From NCBI GenBank assembly GCA_900545345.1, contig UQYQ01000002.1, forward strand, positions 62,001-126,000: a stretch of DNA of 64,000 nucleotides. The letters run 5' to 3'. Within the stretch, counting starts at the first letter, position 1; every line of letters starts with the position of its first letter. The stretch comes from an uncultured Ruminococcus sp. (GTDB lineage Bacteria > Bacillota > Clostridia > Oscillospirales > Ruminococcaceae). This document shows, in pieces, positions 49,992 to 58,564 of the stretch. The notes beneath the pieces were generated by a model. That model had not been told where the DNA came from and did not search any database. It saw nothing but the letters and a program-made list of their open reading frames with translations. A program made the translations under genes and the position numbers.

Positions 49992-51605
49992 TTAATATCC
50001 GTATATAGTTTTTCTTAACAATGCAGAGTTTTTATCAAAGTCAACAACAAGTATTGAAGAACCGTCTGCTCCTGTTCCGTATTCCCAGTATCGTTCATCC
50101 GGCTGACTGTCTTCATCACCGTAAGGAATTCTAAGTTCAATGCGGTCATAGCCCAGAATGAACGGTGCTCTGAGTGACAAGAAGTAAAGCTGTTTTTTTG
50201 TCATGTTAGATGTGATTTTAGGGAGAACATTTTCAAGCATCTTATTAATATCGGTCAGGCTTGCATCTTTTATTTTATCCATAATCATATTAAGAACTTT
50301 ACGCTGACGGTCTGTTCTGCCGAAATCAGTACCTGTAGTTCCTTTAATATGTCTTATTCTGGCATATGCAAGAGCCTGATTTCCGTTCATATGGATTTCT
50401 CCGCCTTTGGTTATATAATCTGTGCCATGTTCATTATTAAGATATTTGTTCTGCTCACCAAGAGGATCAATCATAGCTAAAGCTTCTGCTTTAGTAATTT
50501 TAATATCCAGTCCGCCTAAGGCGTCTATAATATCAATAAATGAGAAGAAATCTATCTGAACATAATAATCTATCTGAATATTAAAGTTTTGTTCAATAGT
50601 GTCCATTAACAGTTCAGGACCGCCGTTATTGTAGGCTGCATTTATTTTGTTTTCACCGAATCCCGGAATTTTAACATACATATCCCTCATAAATGAAGTT
50701 TGTACAAGCTGTTTTGTATCTTTGTTTATTGATACTAAAATCATTGAGTCAGAACGGGCATTTTCATTCTCGCTTCTTGAATCGCTTCCGATGATGAGTA
50801 TGTTTTCAACCTTATCTGATGAAATAACACTTGCTGAATTAGCAACTCTGTCGCCTGTATCAACCAAATTCATAAGGTCAATATAATGCAGAATTAAAGC
50901 TGACGCTAAACCAAAAAGAATCAGTATTATTAACAGCAGGATAAGTAAAAGCTTTTTAAAGCTGAACTTTTTTTTCTTTTTGCCTTTCTTATTTCTTTTG
51001 TCACGGCTGTTATAGCTATCATACTTTTCACGCTTGCTGTCGTCTCTGTCATAATTTTTTTCGTTATAGCTTGTACGCTGACGCTTGTTAGCTTGAGAAC
51101 GGCTTTTATAATTGTTATTAGGTCTTTGATGAGGGTTTCTGTTTTGGCTGTTTCTTGACTGATTTTTGCTGTTTTGACGACTAGGCTGCCTTTGATTATT
51201 GCGTCTTGTGTATCGGTCTTCATATCCGAAATCATTTGTATTATTCATATTGGCTTGTCCGTTCCTTGTATTTTGGTTATTATATACACGGTCAAAATCC
51301 CGAATATCTTTCTGATAGTAATCACCATATGGGTTTTGACCGTATTGATATTCATATCTGCTGTTACTGTCAGGTCGGTAATTAGGATTTTGAAACGGGT
51401 TTTCTTTTTTTGTGTTTTTAGTGGGATCTATGTCTATGTTAATTTCTTCATGAAAGCCTTTTGCAAACTCAGCACCGAGTTCTTCTTCTCTTGAATCGGC
51501 ATTAAACGCTTTATCATAATAGTCAGTAAAGTTTTCATTGCTTTTATTTCCCTTAAAACGATAGGTGCCATCTTGATTTATTGAGTCTTTTTCGTCGAAT
51601 CTCAT
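49992..51605 (-). CDS. LytR-CpsA-Psr (LCP) family protein with long disordered N-terminus
   Basis: A 537-residue membrane enzyme of the family that attaches wall teichoic acids or polysaccharides to peptidoglycan. Residues 1-215 are cytoplasmic and disordered, very rich in Asn, Arg, Gln and Tyr, ending in a Lys block; a single helix (about 220-243) follows; the LCP domain (about 265-480) shows ILIIGSDSRSENENARSDSMIL, SFMRDMYVKIPG and GNQALAYARIRHIKGTTGTDFGRTDRQRKVL, with the Arg/Asp residues that bind polyprenyl pyrophosphate. The N-terminal tail is unusually long. AAAGGAGG precedes ATG 51605. Confidence 0.93.
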   Translation of the reverse strand: MRFDEKDSINQDGTYRFKGNKSNENFTDYYDKAFNADSREEELGAEFAKGFHEEINIDIDPTKNTKKENPFQNPNYRPDSNSRYEYQYGQNPYGDYYQKDIRDFDRVYNNQNTRNGQANMNNTNDFGYEDRYTRRNNQRQPSRQNSKNQSRNSQNRNPHQRPNNNYKSRSQANKRQRTSYNEKNYDRDDSKREKYDSYNSRDKRNKKGKKKKKFSFKKLLLILLLIILILFGLASALILHYIDLMNLVDTGDRVANSASVISSDKVENILIIGSDSRSENENARSDSMILVSINKDTKQLVQTSFMRDMYVKIPGFGENKINAAYNNGGPELLMDTIEQNFNIQIDYYVQIDFFSFIDIIDALGGLDIKITKAEALAMIDPLGEQNKYLNNEHGTDYITKGGEIHMNGNQALAYARIRHIKGTTGTDFGRTDRQRKVLNMIMDKIKDASLTDINKMLENVLPKITSNMTKKQLYFLSLRAPFILGYDRIELRIPYGDEDSQPDERYWEYGTGADGSSILVVDFDKNSALLRKTIYGY

Positions 51606-51644
51606 GGATTACCCCTCCTTTGAAACCGTCGTTTTATTTTACAT

Positions 51645-51673
51645 ATTATATATTCTTTACAAATAAAAGTCAA
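51645..51673 (-). promoter_or_regulatory. predicted LCP gene promoter
   Basis: Minus strand TTGACT (51673-51668), 17-nt spacer, TATAAT (51650-51645). Confidence 0.65.
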
Positions 51674-51684
51674 ATAATCGACAT

Positions 51685-52338
51685 TTATATATTATTTTTT
51701 AAAATAGGAATAAGCAAATCGAGACTGTCAATTCTTTCGTATAAAAAACTTTTAATTTCTTCATCAGGCTCTGATAAATCAGGAACCATAACAGCTTTGC
51801 ACCCCGCATCGTGTGCGGAAATAATGCCATTGGGTGAATCCTCTAAGGCAATAGCCTCACACGGCAAAACGCCTAGCTCCTCGCAGGCTTTTAAATATAT
51901 ATCGGGCTTTGGCTTTCCGTTCTTAACCATAGTTGCACAGACTATTTTATCAAAGTATTTTTTTACATCAATTATGTCGAGATACATTGATGCACGCTTT
52001 AAATCAGTAGCCGTTGCAACAGATGTTTTATATCCGTTTTCTTTTAAGTATATTAAAAGTTCATCAAGACCTTTTTTCTTTTCAATTCCGTTTTTTAATA
52101 TGTAAGCGTTCATCAGTTCAATGCGTCTGGCACGAACTGCTTTGTAATCGAAACTGTTTCCGAAACGCTTTTTAAGTTTAATCTCTGTGTATTTACCGGC
52201 CAAACTTCTTATTGAAAGTACATCTTCCTTGGTCATATTAAACCCAAAGCTTTGAGCCGACTCTATCCAAAATCTCATAAGAAGCTTTTCTGTGTCAATC
52301 ATGAGGCCGTCCATATCAAATATAACCGCTTTTATCAT
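51685..52338 (-). CDS. HAD-superfamily phosphatase, beta-phosphoglucomutase-like
   Basis: A 217-residue cytoplasmic HAD enzyme with a helical cap (subclass IA). AVIFDMDGLMIDTEKL has the nucleophile Asp, TSVATATDLKRA motif II, NGKPKPDIYLKA the Lys of motif III, and AIALEDSPNGIISAHDAGC motif IV. It could be a sugar-phosphate phosphatase or a phosphoglucomutase; the sequence does not decide. Clear GGAG ribosome site. Confidence 0.9.
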   Translation of the reverse strand: MIKAVIFDMDGLMIDTEKLLMRFWIESAQSFGFNMTKEDVLSIRSLAGKYTEIKLKKRFGNSFDYKAVRARRIELMNAYILKNGIEKKKGLDELLIYLKENGYKTSVATATDLKRASMYLDIIDVKKYFDKIVCATMVKNGKPKPDIYLKACEELGVLPCEAIALEDSPNGIISAHDAGCKAVMVPDLSEPDEEIKSFLYERIDSLDLLIPILKNNI

Positions 52339-52367
52339 AGTTTTACTCCAAATGCTTAATAATACAC

Positions 52368-52396
52368 ATTATAACATAAAATGAGGTTTATGTCTA
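52368..52396 (-). promoter_or_regulatory. predicted HAD gene promoter
   Basis: Minus strand TAGACA (52396-52391), 17-nt spacer, TATAAT (52373-52368). Confidence 0.5.
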
Positions 52397-52404
52397 ATAT
52401 TAAG

Positions 52405-52433
52405 TTGCGGCAGAACTTTTTATATGGTATAAT
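52405..52433 (+). promoter_or_regulatory. predicted tcdA promoter
   Basis: TTGCGG (52405-52410), 17-nt spacer, TATAAT (52428-52433). Confidence 0.55.
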
Positions 52434-52469
52434 TATGTTTATAATTGCTATATTATCAGGAGAATTAAG

Positions 52470-53210
52470 ATGCAGAAAAATAAAATTAATCAGTTTTCAA
52501 GAACAGAGCTTTTGCTTGGAGCTGACGGTGTAGAAAAGCTAAAGCAAAGCAGAGTGGCTGTTTTCGGAGTCGGCGGAGTCGGAGGTTTTGTCATAGAGGC
52601 ACTTGCTCGTGCAGGAGTAGGAGAGCTTGACATAATTGATAATGATATTGTGTCGCTGAGTAACATAAACCGTCAGATTATCGCAGACCACAAGACGATA
52701 GGCAAGCCTAAAACCGAAGTTATGAAAAGCAGAATACTTGATATAAATCCGTCTGCAAAGGTAAATGACTTTCAGGTTTTCTATAATGCGGAAACATCAG
52801 ACAGCTTTGATTTTTCTAAGTATGATTATGTTGTTGACGCTATTGATACTGTGACAGGAAAGCTTTTAATTATAGAAAATGCAGATAAGTTTAAAGTTCC
52901 TGTAATAAGCTCAATGGGGACCGGTAACAAGCTTGACCCAACCAGATTTGAGGTAACCGACATTTATAAGACTTCGGTTTGCCCGTTAGCAAGGGTTATG
53001 AGGCGTGAGCTTAAATCAAGAGGGATAAAAAAGCTGAAAGTTGTTTATTCAAAGGAAGAACCGGTTTCTTTAAAAATTTCTGACGATAGACTTGCTGAGA
53101 AAAAGGGAAGCGGGACAGCTCCGGGAAGTGTTTCTTTTGTTCCGTCAGCAGCGGGGCTTATAATTGCAGGAGAGGTAGTTAAAGATTTAGTTGGAATGAA
53201 TAACGAATAA
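52470..53210 (+). CDS. tcdA: tRNA threonylcarbamoyladenosine dehydratase TcdA
   Basis: A 246-residue E1-like enzyme that cyclises t6A37 of tRNA to ct6A using ATP. It begins FSRTELLLGADGVEKL, then the nucleotide loop VAVFGVGGVGGFVIEALARAG, DNDIVSLSNINRQI, VVDAIDTVTGKL and the C-terminal GSGTAPGSVSFVPSAAGL, the pattern that separates TcdA from MoeB/ThiF. CAGGAG precedes the ATG. A membrane-protein gene follows 12 bp later. Confidence 0.93.
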   Translation: MQKNKINQFSRTELLLGADGVEKLKQSRVAVFGVGGVGGFVIEALARAGVGELDIIDNDIVSLSNINRQIIADHKTIGKPKTEVMKSRILDINPSAKVNDFQVFYNAETSDSFDFSKYDYVVDAIDTVTGKLLIIENADKFKVPVISSMGTGNKLDPTRFEVTDIYKTSVCPLARVMRRELKSRGIKKLKVVYSKEEPVSLKISDDRLAEKKGSGTAPGSVSFVPSAAGLIIAGEVVKDLVGMNNE

Positions 53211-53222
53211 AACGGTGTGGTG

Positions 53223-53792
53223 ATGAAAATGAAGGAAAAGATACTTTATACAATTTCAAGAATCGGAATTCTGCTTATGGCAAATGTGATTTGCTCAATA
53301 CTCTCTGTAACACTTGTTTCGTGGATAGTGAACTTGTTTTCGCAGGGAAGCGGAAGCAAATTTAAAGAAGCTCTGTTTGAGGGCGGAGGAGTCTGGTCAT
53401 TTATTGCATGGATAATGCTTTTAATTATTCTGCTGATACTGTTTATTGATGATGGGATAAGGCAATCTGCATATGAAACTTACGATTCTGTTTCAACATC
53501 AATAGTTTTAATACTTATGTTTGCGGTTTATTATATTCCGGTTTTGTTTATTAATAAAACTTCGGGAAAAGCAACCACAGGTTTTAAAAGCTTTTATTTT
53601 CCGAATAAATGGATAATCGAAAAGTTTTCTCTTGATTATATAAAAGCAGCACTTTTAGGAATCGAAATTATTCTTATATTGTGCTTAGCAGGATATATGA
53701 CTGCACATGCAGTTTATATGAAAAAGCATCCCGTTCTTGATTGGAGAGTTAAAAATCCAAATGAAGAATATTCATCAAAAGAAAATCAATAA
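53223..53792 (+). CDS. hypothetical membrane protein
   Basis: Not recognised. It has 189 residues with four predicted membrane segments (about 11-38, 58-76, 90-108 and 140-165), a C-terminal hydrophilic tail (DWRVKNPNEEYSSKENQ), and no motif. The start is among GTG 53217, ATG 53223 and ATG 53229; 53223 follows GGTGTGGTG. Its tight spacing after tcdA suggests one message. Confidence 0.65.
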   Translation: MKMKEKILYTISRIGILLMANVICSILSVTLVSWIVNLFSQGSGSKFKEALFEGGGVWSFIAWIMLLIILLILFIDDGIRQSAYETYDSVSTSIVLILMFAVYYIPVLFINKTSGKATTGFKSFYFPNKWIIEKFSLDYIKAALLGIEIILILCLAGYMTAHAVYMKKHPVLDWRVKNPNEEYSSKENQ

Positions 53793-53793
53793 C

Positions 53794-53826
53794 AAAAAAG
53801 CCTATCGGTTATTCGATAGGCTTTAA
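53794..53826. terminator. bidirectional terminator
   Basis: AAGCCTATCG (53798-53807) and CGATAGGCTT (53814-53823) with A and T flanks, between convergent genes. Confidence 0.88.
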
Positions 53827-53829
53827 CTT

Positions 53830-55194
53830 TTATTCATTGTATTTATCCATGTATTCCTGCTCTTTTTTCTTATATCTTTTGTTTGCTATTGCTTTAAAAA
53901 TCAGAATATATAACAAGACAACTGTTATAATTATCACAAGTGCAATTTTAAATTGCTTTGAGGAGAAAAACTTGCTTGCAACAGCAGCTTCCGCTTTAAT
54001 TGTTGCCCGTTCAAGGTCGTTTGTTGCAACAAGATTAACAGAGCCTATTGTTTCACCCTCATAAATAAGCTCAAGCTTGCCGAGAGTATCACCCTTATAA
54101 ACCGGTGCGATAATGTTTTCATCAACAGTTATTTTACGCTCAACCTGATTCATGTCAATTGAACTGAGCCAGATTTTAGATACTTCGTTAGCAGGCTTTA
54201 AATTAACAAAATCAGCACCTTTTCCGTATGAAACACCGGCTTCAGTAATTTCTTCATTTTCTTTTACAAATACATTGTAGTTTAAATTGTCAAATGCCCA
54301 CATATAAAGTTTTTTGTGGTCCTGACAATTATACATAACATCGTTTCCCTGTTTGTCTTTTGCCGGTGCTTTCATTGAAACAATTAAATATGTATAGCCG
54401 TTTTTGGTGGCAACTGATGCTAAACATCTTCCGGCTTCATCATAGTAACCGGTTTTTATACCGTTTACATATCCATAATAAAAATCAGATGTTTCGTCAA
54501 GAAGTGCATTTGTACTGACTATTGTGGTTCCGTTAGCCATTGTATAATTTTGCTTTGATGTTATTTCAGTAAAAATAGGGTAGTTGTTAATTGCATATTT
54601 ACAGAGAATAGCTTGGTCCTTACAGGTTGTAATATTTGTATTCCCGTCAAGGTCAAGGCCGTGAGCGTTGTAATAAATAGTGTTCTTCATACCGAGTGCT
54701 CCTGCCTTGGCGTTCATCATTTCAACAAATCCGTCAAGTGAACCGCCTATATTTATCGCAAGAATATTTGCAGCTTCACAGGCTGACGGAATCATGAGTG
54801 CACAAAGCAAATCGTAATAGCTCAGCTTTTCATTTTTTTGGATACCTGCATTTGAAGCATATGTACCTTCAAGCTCTTTAAAAGCTTCATATCCTGCAGA
54901 AGCTTTAGTTTTTTTCAGACTTTCAACATCATCTTTAAAAGCGTCTAATACCAAAACGCAGGTCATAATTTTAGTTAATGACGCAGGTTCGTATTGAGTG
55001 TCTGAATTTAAGTCAATAATAGTATTTTCAGTGTCTAAGTTTTCCATATAAACAGCTTCTGAGGTTATTTTGACACCCTCAGGAGTAAAATCATAAGCTT
55101 CACCTGATATTGCAAATGCTGCTGAAACCATTGAGAAACTAATTGTCACAGCAGTCAGCATACTAAGCTTTCTTAAAAGTTTAAAATTTTTCAT
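53830..55194 (-). CDS. dacA: D-alanyl-D-alanine carboxypeptidase (DacA/PBP5 family)
   Basis: A 454-residue penicillin-binding protein trimming peptidoglycan stem peptides. Signal peptide 1-29; SxxK motif EPASLTKIMTC (Ser about 72); KTG motif NGIKTGYYDEAGRC; then a beta domain and a C-terminal membrane helix (about 417-438, IALVIIITVVLLYILIF) with a charged tail. The middle SxN motif appears as IPSACEAANIL, so the usual Asn is Cys. Clear GGAG site before ATG 55194. Confidence 0.93.
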   Translation of the reverse strand: MKNFKLLRKLSMLTAVTISFSMVSAAFAISGEAYDFTPEGVKITSEAVYMENLDTENTIIDLNSDTQYEPASLTKIMTCVLVLDAFKDDVESLKKTKASAGYEAFKELEGTYASNAGIQKNEKLSYYDLLCALMIPSACEAANILAINIGGSLDGFVEMMNAKAGALGMKNTIYYNAHGLDLDGNTNITTCKDQAILCKYAINNYPIFTEITSKQNYTMANGTTIVSTNALLDETSDFYYGYVNGIKTGYYDEAGRCLASVATKNGYTYLIVSMKAPAKDKQGNDVMYNCQDHKKLYMWAFDNLNYNVFVKENEEITEAGVSYGKGADFVNLKPANEVSKIWLSSIDMNQVERKITVDENIIAPVYKGDTLGKLELIYEGETIGSVNLVATNDLERATIKAEAAVASKFFSSKQFKIALVIIITVVLLYILIFKAIANKRYKKKEQEYMDKYNE

Positions 55195-55376
55195 CTATGT
55201 ATCTCCTAACAAAATAAACTATATTAAGTTTATAAAAAAATCAATAAAAATATATGTATTTTGCAAAAATTCAAAAGTTAATTGACAAGAATAATTATAA
55301 CAAATATTATTGATTTTGAAAAGAGAGTTAAAAAAAAATTCAAATTATTTTCACTGTGAAAATTTGGATAAATATA

Positions 55377-56114
55377 TTAATCATTGACCTTATAGATTAT
55401 AGAGTTACCGGATTTGCCGATTCTCTTTACAATACCCAGATATGTAAGAATGTTGAGAGTTGTCTGAGCAGTATTTCTGTGGATTTTTGCACATTTTGAA
55501 AAGTCTTTTGATGTGAATTCCTCCGGAAGATTTTGAGGTAAAAATTTTCTGTAGTCATCTATACAATTAAATTCAACTTCATCAATAATATCAATCGGTA
55601 TTCGGTCACACCTTGATGAGCCTCGTTTTTTATTTTTAGACCAGCCGTTTAAATATCTTATATCTTCAACCTCCAAAAGCAAAAGCCTTAGGTGCATTCT
55701 GGGATTATCTAGAGTGTATTTTATCGAATAAAGTTCATGAACGGCATCGTATATTGTAGCCTTATACGGTGATTTTCTGCGGTTTGTACACTCTCCGGTT
55801 TCGGTGTCGAGCCATGATAAATATTTTACCGCCGGAAGAGCAGTGACAACGGTTACATTACAAAACTCTAAAAAGCAGTCGAGTTTTTTAGTCAGCCTGT
55901 GAAAAGCTCTTGTTTGAATTTCTATAATTCCCGATTCACTTATAATATCAGCAACGAAATTACCCACTTTTACTTCTTGGCTGTCTGAAAACGGCTGATA
56001 ATATTCTTTTAAAACTGCGTGCATTGTTTTTTCACTCAGAGTGCCTATTCCTTTTTTATCACGCTTGTTTCCGACAATTCTGCTGCACGCATTTAAAAAA
56101 GCTTGTCTATCCAT
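55377..56114 (-). CDS. predicted nuclease-like protein with C-terminal winged helix
   Basis: Not a family I can name. It has 245 residues. An N-terminal helix (AFLNACSRIVGNKRDKKGIGTLSEKTMHAVLK) precedes a beta-alpha core with EVKVGNFVADIISESGIIEIQTR, which recalls the PD-(D/E)xK pattern (Asp, then ExQ in place of ExK), and NVTVVTALPAVKYLSW. The C-terminal 70 residues (FTSKDFSKCAKIHRNTAQTTLNILTYLGIVKRIGKSGNSIIY) look like a winged helix. A DNA-binding or DNA-processing role is inferred only. ATG 56114 has AGGAG 8 nt upstream. Confidence 0.6.
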   Translation of the reverse strand: MDRQAFLNACSRIVGNKRDKKGIGTLSEKTMHAVLKEYYQPFSDSQEVKVGNFVADIISESGIIEIQTRAFHRLTKKLDCFLEFCNVTVVTALPAVKYLSWLDTETGECTNRRKSPYKATIYDAVHELYSIKYTLDNPRMHLRLLLLEVEDIRYLNGWSKNKKRGSSRCDRIPIDIIDEVEFNCIDDYRKFLPQNLPEEFTSKDFSKCAKIHRNTAQTTLNILTYLGIVKRIGKSGNSIIYKVND

Positions 56115-56171
56115 CAAAAAATCTCCTGAAATTAAATTTAGTCTATTGTCAGTATACCATAACAAAGACAA

Positions 56172-56227
56172 AAACAAAAGCTTCTGATTACATTTCACAG
56201 AATAAATGTGATTGTAAGCAGAAGCTT
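56172..56227 (-). terminator. terminator of the cobalamin-riboswitch operon
   Basis: Minus strand AAGCTTCTG...CAGAAGCTT with inner TTACA/TGTAA pairing (56177-56226), then a T-rich run. Confidence 0.85.
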
Positions 56228-56232
56228 AAATC

Positions 56233-57018
56233 TTAATATGTGGTTACAAAACTCCAAATTAATATATCATTATCGTTTAGAACATATTTATCAGAGCTTT
56301 TTGAAGGTTTTTTGCCGTTTATTTTGTAAGACCAGCCGCTGAACTTTCCGCATTGTTTTTCACCAATCGGTCCTATGCTTTTTACATAGCTTTTATTTAT
56401 GCACACAATTGGAATATTCATTTTTTCACAGATTGTTTTAGTAACATCTAGTGCCGACTGTCCCGATTTGATTTTAATTTCGGTTTTTGGGAGTATAATT
56501 CCGCTTTGGGGAAGTATAACAGAATCACTTAAATCTTTATGCTCCAAAGCAGATTTACATTCAATTTCAATTGAAATCGAAAATTCATTTTTTTCTTGTG
56601 TTTCATTAATTTGCTTTGAAAAAGAATTTTGAATGTTTTGATTGTAGGTTGTTTGAAGGCTTCGGTTTTTTTGTCTTTGAGTGGTATTTTCAGTTGACTT
56701 GTTTACTTGATGTGTTTGAGCAGTCTTTGTTTTTTTTATTTTATTTGTTTTTCCCGAAACTTTTGCTGCACTTGATGAAGCTGAGACAGTGGTTTTATAT
56801 TCGTTTTCAGATTTAGAATTGCTGCCTTTGGCTGTTGTGTTCTTATTGTTAAAAGAAGTTGTTGAATTTGATTCAGACAAAACTGAATCTGTAATCAGTT
56901 CTGTGACTGTTTCAGAAGAGGTGTCATTTTTATTAATTGAATTTTTTTCTTCGGCACAACCGCCGGCAATAAGGGAAAAGACGATTAAAAAAGAAATAAA
57001 TAATTTTTTAATAAACAT
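56233..57018 (-). CDS. DUF4430 lipoprotein, transcobalamin/intrinsic-factor beta-domain-like
   Basis: A 261-residue exported protein. Signal peptide with a lipobox-like LIAGGC (Cys about 21), then a long Ser/Thr/Asn/Lys linker (about 25-145) suited to crossing the wall, then a C-terminal beta domain (about 148-261): SISIEIECKSALEH, SGQSALDVTKTICEKMNIPI, and SGWSYKINGKKPSKSSDKYVLNDNDILIW. That end matches DUF4430, the fold of the cobalamin-capping beta domain of intrinsic factor and transcobalamin. It lies 26 bp after a protein with an alpha-domain-like toroid, behind a cobalamin riboswitch; together they probably bind B12 at the surface. Confidence 0.8.
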   Translation of the reverse strand: MFIKKLFISFLIVFSLIAGGCAEEKNSINKNDTSSETVTELITDSVLSESNSTTSFNNKNTTAKGSNSKSENEYKTTVSASSSAAKVSGKTNKIKKTKTAQTHQVNKSTENTTQRQKNRSLQTTYNQNIQNSFSKQINETQEKNEFSISIEIECKSALEHKDLSDSVILPQSGIILPKTEIKIKSGQSALDVTKTICEKMNIPIVCINKSYVKSIGPIGEKQCGKFSGWSYKINGKKPSKSSDKYVLNDNDILIWSFVTTY

Positions 57019-57044
57019 TTTTCAACTCTCGATTACTATTGATT

Positions 57045-58427
57045 TTATCTTGTTTTTTGGGATTTAACTGCAGACCATTTTCCGTATACAAATCCTGTTT
57101 TTCCGTCAGCCTTTTTATATGTTTTATAAGCTCTGACTTTAACATAATACTTTTTGTTTCCGCCCAGCTTTTTGATTATCTTTTTATTTGTTTTGGATTT
57201 ATATGTTTTTGTGCTTTTAGTAATTTTTTTATTTGTACCTATTTTGATTTGATAACCGTTTGCACTTTTTAACTTATTCCATTTAACCGAAAGCTTTTTC
57301 TTGCCCGATACAACTTTTACTTTGGTAACCTTTTTAGGTTTTGCCGGTTTTACTGTATTATTTAAAGCAGGAGTAATAGCTGTTGGTTTAACACTCGGTT
57401 TGTTAGATGTGTTATTTGACGAAGTCGGTTCTTTGGCATTAGGAGCTATAATTTTATAATAGCAAAGAGCTGTCAAAGCGTCGCCTGTTGCATAATCATT
57501 AGGCTCTAAATCGCTGTCCTGAGCATTTTTGTTTGATTTATTTAAGTATGAGTATGAACCTTTGGTACCTGATACTTTAAATCCTTGAAGCAATTCAAAA
57601 GCTTCCTTTGCGTCATCTTTCATATTCATTGACGAGAAAGTAACAAGTGCCATAGCAGTTGAATCTGCATTTCCTGCACCTAATGCGTATTCAACACTTG
57701 AATCATAACCGTCTGAATGTTTCATGGATTTAATGAATTCAATTGATTTGTCAACAGCGCTTTTTACATTGCTGTTTGAATTATAATAAGGAGCAAGAGC
57801 TTTGATAAAATAACCGTTTGTATCAACGCTGATTCCCCAATAGTTGAATCCTCCGCCGATTGAAGAATCTTTATAAATTCCGAGTATAGATGTTATAAGA
57901 GTGTTAATTGCATTTTCATTTTTGCTGTATTTAGTTAAAGCTTCTAAAGAGTCAGCCGCACCATATGCGTCATTTGACAGAAGTGTATCCCAGTCTGAAT
58001 AGTTTTCAAGTGTTTCAACTAAATTGTATCCGTAAAAGTTTTCGGGATTAAATCCTAAGTTCCCCAAGACAATTATGGCTTTGGCCTCTCTTGAAGCACT
58101 TTCTTTTACGGTATCATTATCATATGTGTCTGTATAGACGAGTTTTCCGTTGTTTTTATCAAGCTCGTTTTTAATATTTACAACAAGGTCATAGCTCATT
58201 GTCTTTGTATTTATTCCCGAAAGAATAAAGCTGTTTATATTTTTGTTGTCAAGTGTTCCTGACGGATTTACCGAATAAAGATATTCTGCTGTTTCGGTAA
58301 TATCTTTATTTATTCTGTCTTTTGTTATTTCATTTGAAGAGCAGGTAATTGTCATTAGTGAGATTGATACCACTAAGATACTGATTGCAGCAGCAAAAAT
58401 ACTGCGTTTTAAACTTTTGTTTTTCAT
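57045..58427 (-). CDS. exported alpha/alpha-toroid protein, intrinsic-factor alpha-domain-like, with C-terminal Fn3-like domain
   Basis: A 460-residue exported protein. A hydrophobic N-terminus (about 8-29) is followed by Cys 30 in TITCSS, a poor lipobox, so anchoring is open. Residues about 38-330 are paired helices of a prenyltransferase/intrinsic-factor toroid: ASREAKAIIVLGNLG, YGAADSLEALTKY, ADSTAMALVTFSSM, ATGDALTALCYYK. A Pro/Thr/Asn linker leads to a Lys-rich Fn3-like domain (about 365-460, YYVKVRAYKTYKK), common in Clostridial surface proteins. It is the first gene after a cobalamin riboswitch. No transporter genes adjoin it. Confidence 0.8.
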   Translation of the reverse strand: MKNKSLKRSIFAAAISILVVSISLMTITCSSNEITKDRINKDITETAEYLYSVNPSGTLDNKNINSFILSGINTKTMSYDLVVNIKNELDKNNGKLVYTDTYDNDTVKESASREAKAIIVLGNLGFNPENFYGYNLVETLENYSDWDTLLSNDAYGAADSLEALTKYSKNENAINTLITSILGIYKDSSIGGGFNYWGISVDTNGYFIKALAPYYNSNSNVKSAVDKSIEFIKSMKHSDGYDSSVEYALGAGNADSTAMALVTFSSMNMKDDAKEAFELLQGFKVSGTKGSYSYLNKSNKNAQDSDLEPNDYATGDALTALCYYKIIAPNAKEPTSSNNTSNKPSVKPTAITPALNNTVKPAKPKKVTKVKVVSGKKKLSVKWNKLKSANGYQIKIGTNKKITKSTKTYKSKTNKKIIKKLGGNKKYYVKVRAYKTYKKADGKTGFVYGKWSAVKSQKTR

Positions 58428-58447
58428 TGTTTTTTCCTCTTTTCTAA

Positions 58448-58492
58448 AAAATAAAAAGTACGGCGTTCAAAAAACGAAAACCGTACTTTTGT
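58448..58492 (-). terminator. attenuator terminator of the cobalamin riboswitch
   Basis: Minus strand AAAAGTACGG (58490-58481) and CCGTACTTTT (58463-58454) followed by TATTTTTT, between the aptamer and the start codon; a transcription-level OFF switch is expected. Confidence 0.75.
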
Positions 58493-58564
58493 GTATACAA
58501 ATCAAAGCCTTAAGAAAATTTATTTTCTAAAAGCCATATTAACCAAAAATCCAATTGCCCGATT

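Noticed and set aside
51581..52105. 174-codon ORF on the plus strand
   Set aside because: It is opposite the HAD gene and the LCP promoter; no ribosome site, and the HAD motifs are on the other strand.
57045..58427. Terpene cyclase or prenyltransferase enzyme
   Set aside because: The toroid helices resemble that fold, but there is a signal peptide, no DxDD or QW-type catalytic motif was seen, and the cobalamin riboswitch and DUF4430 partner point to B12 binding.
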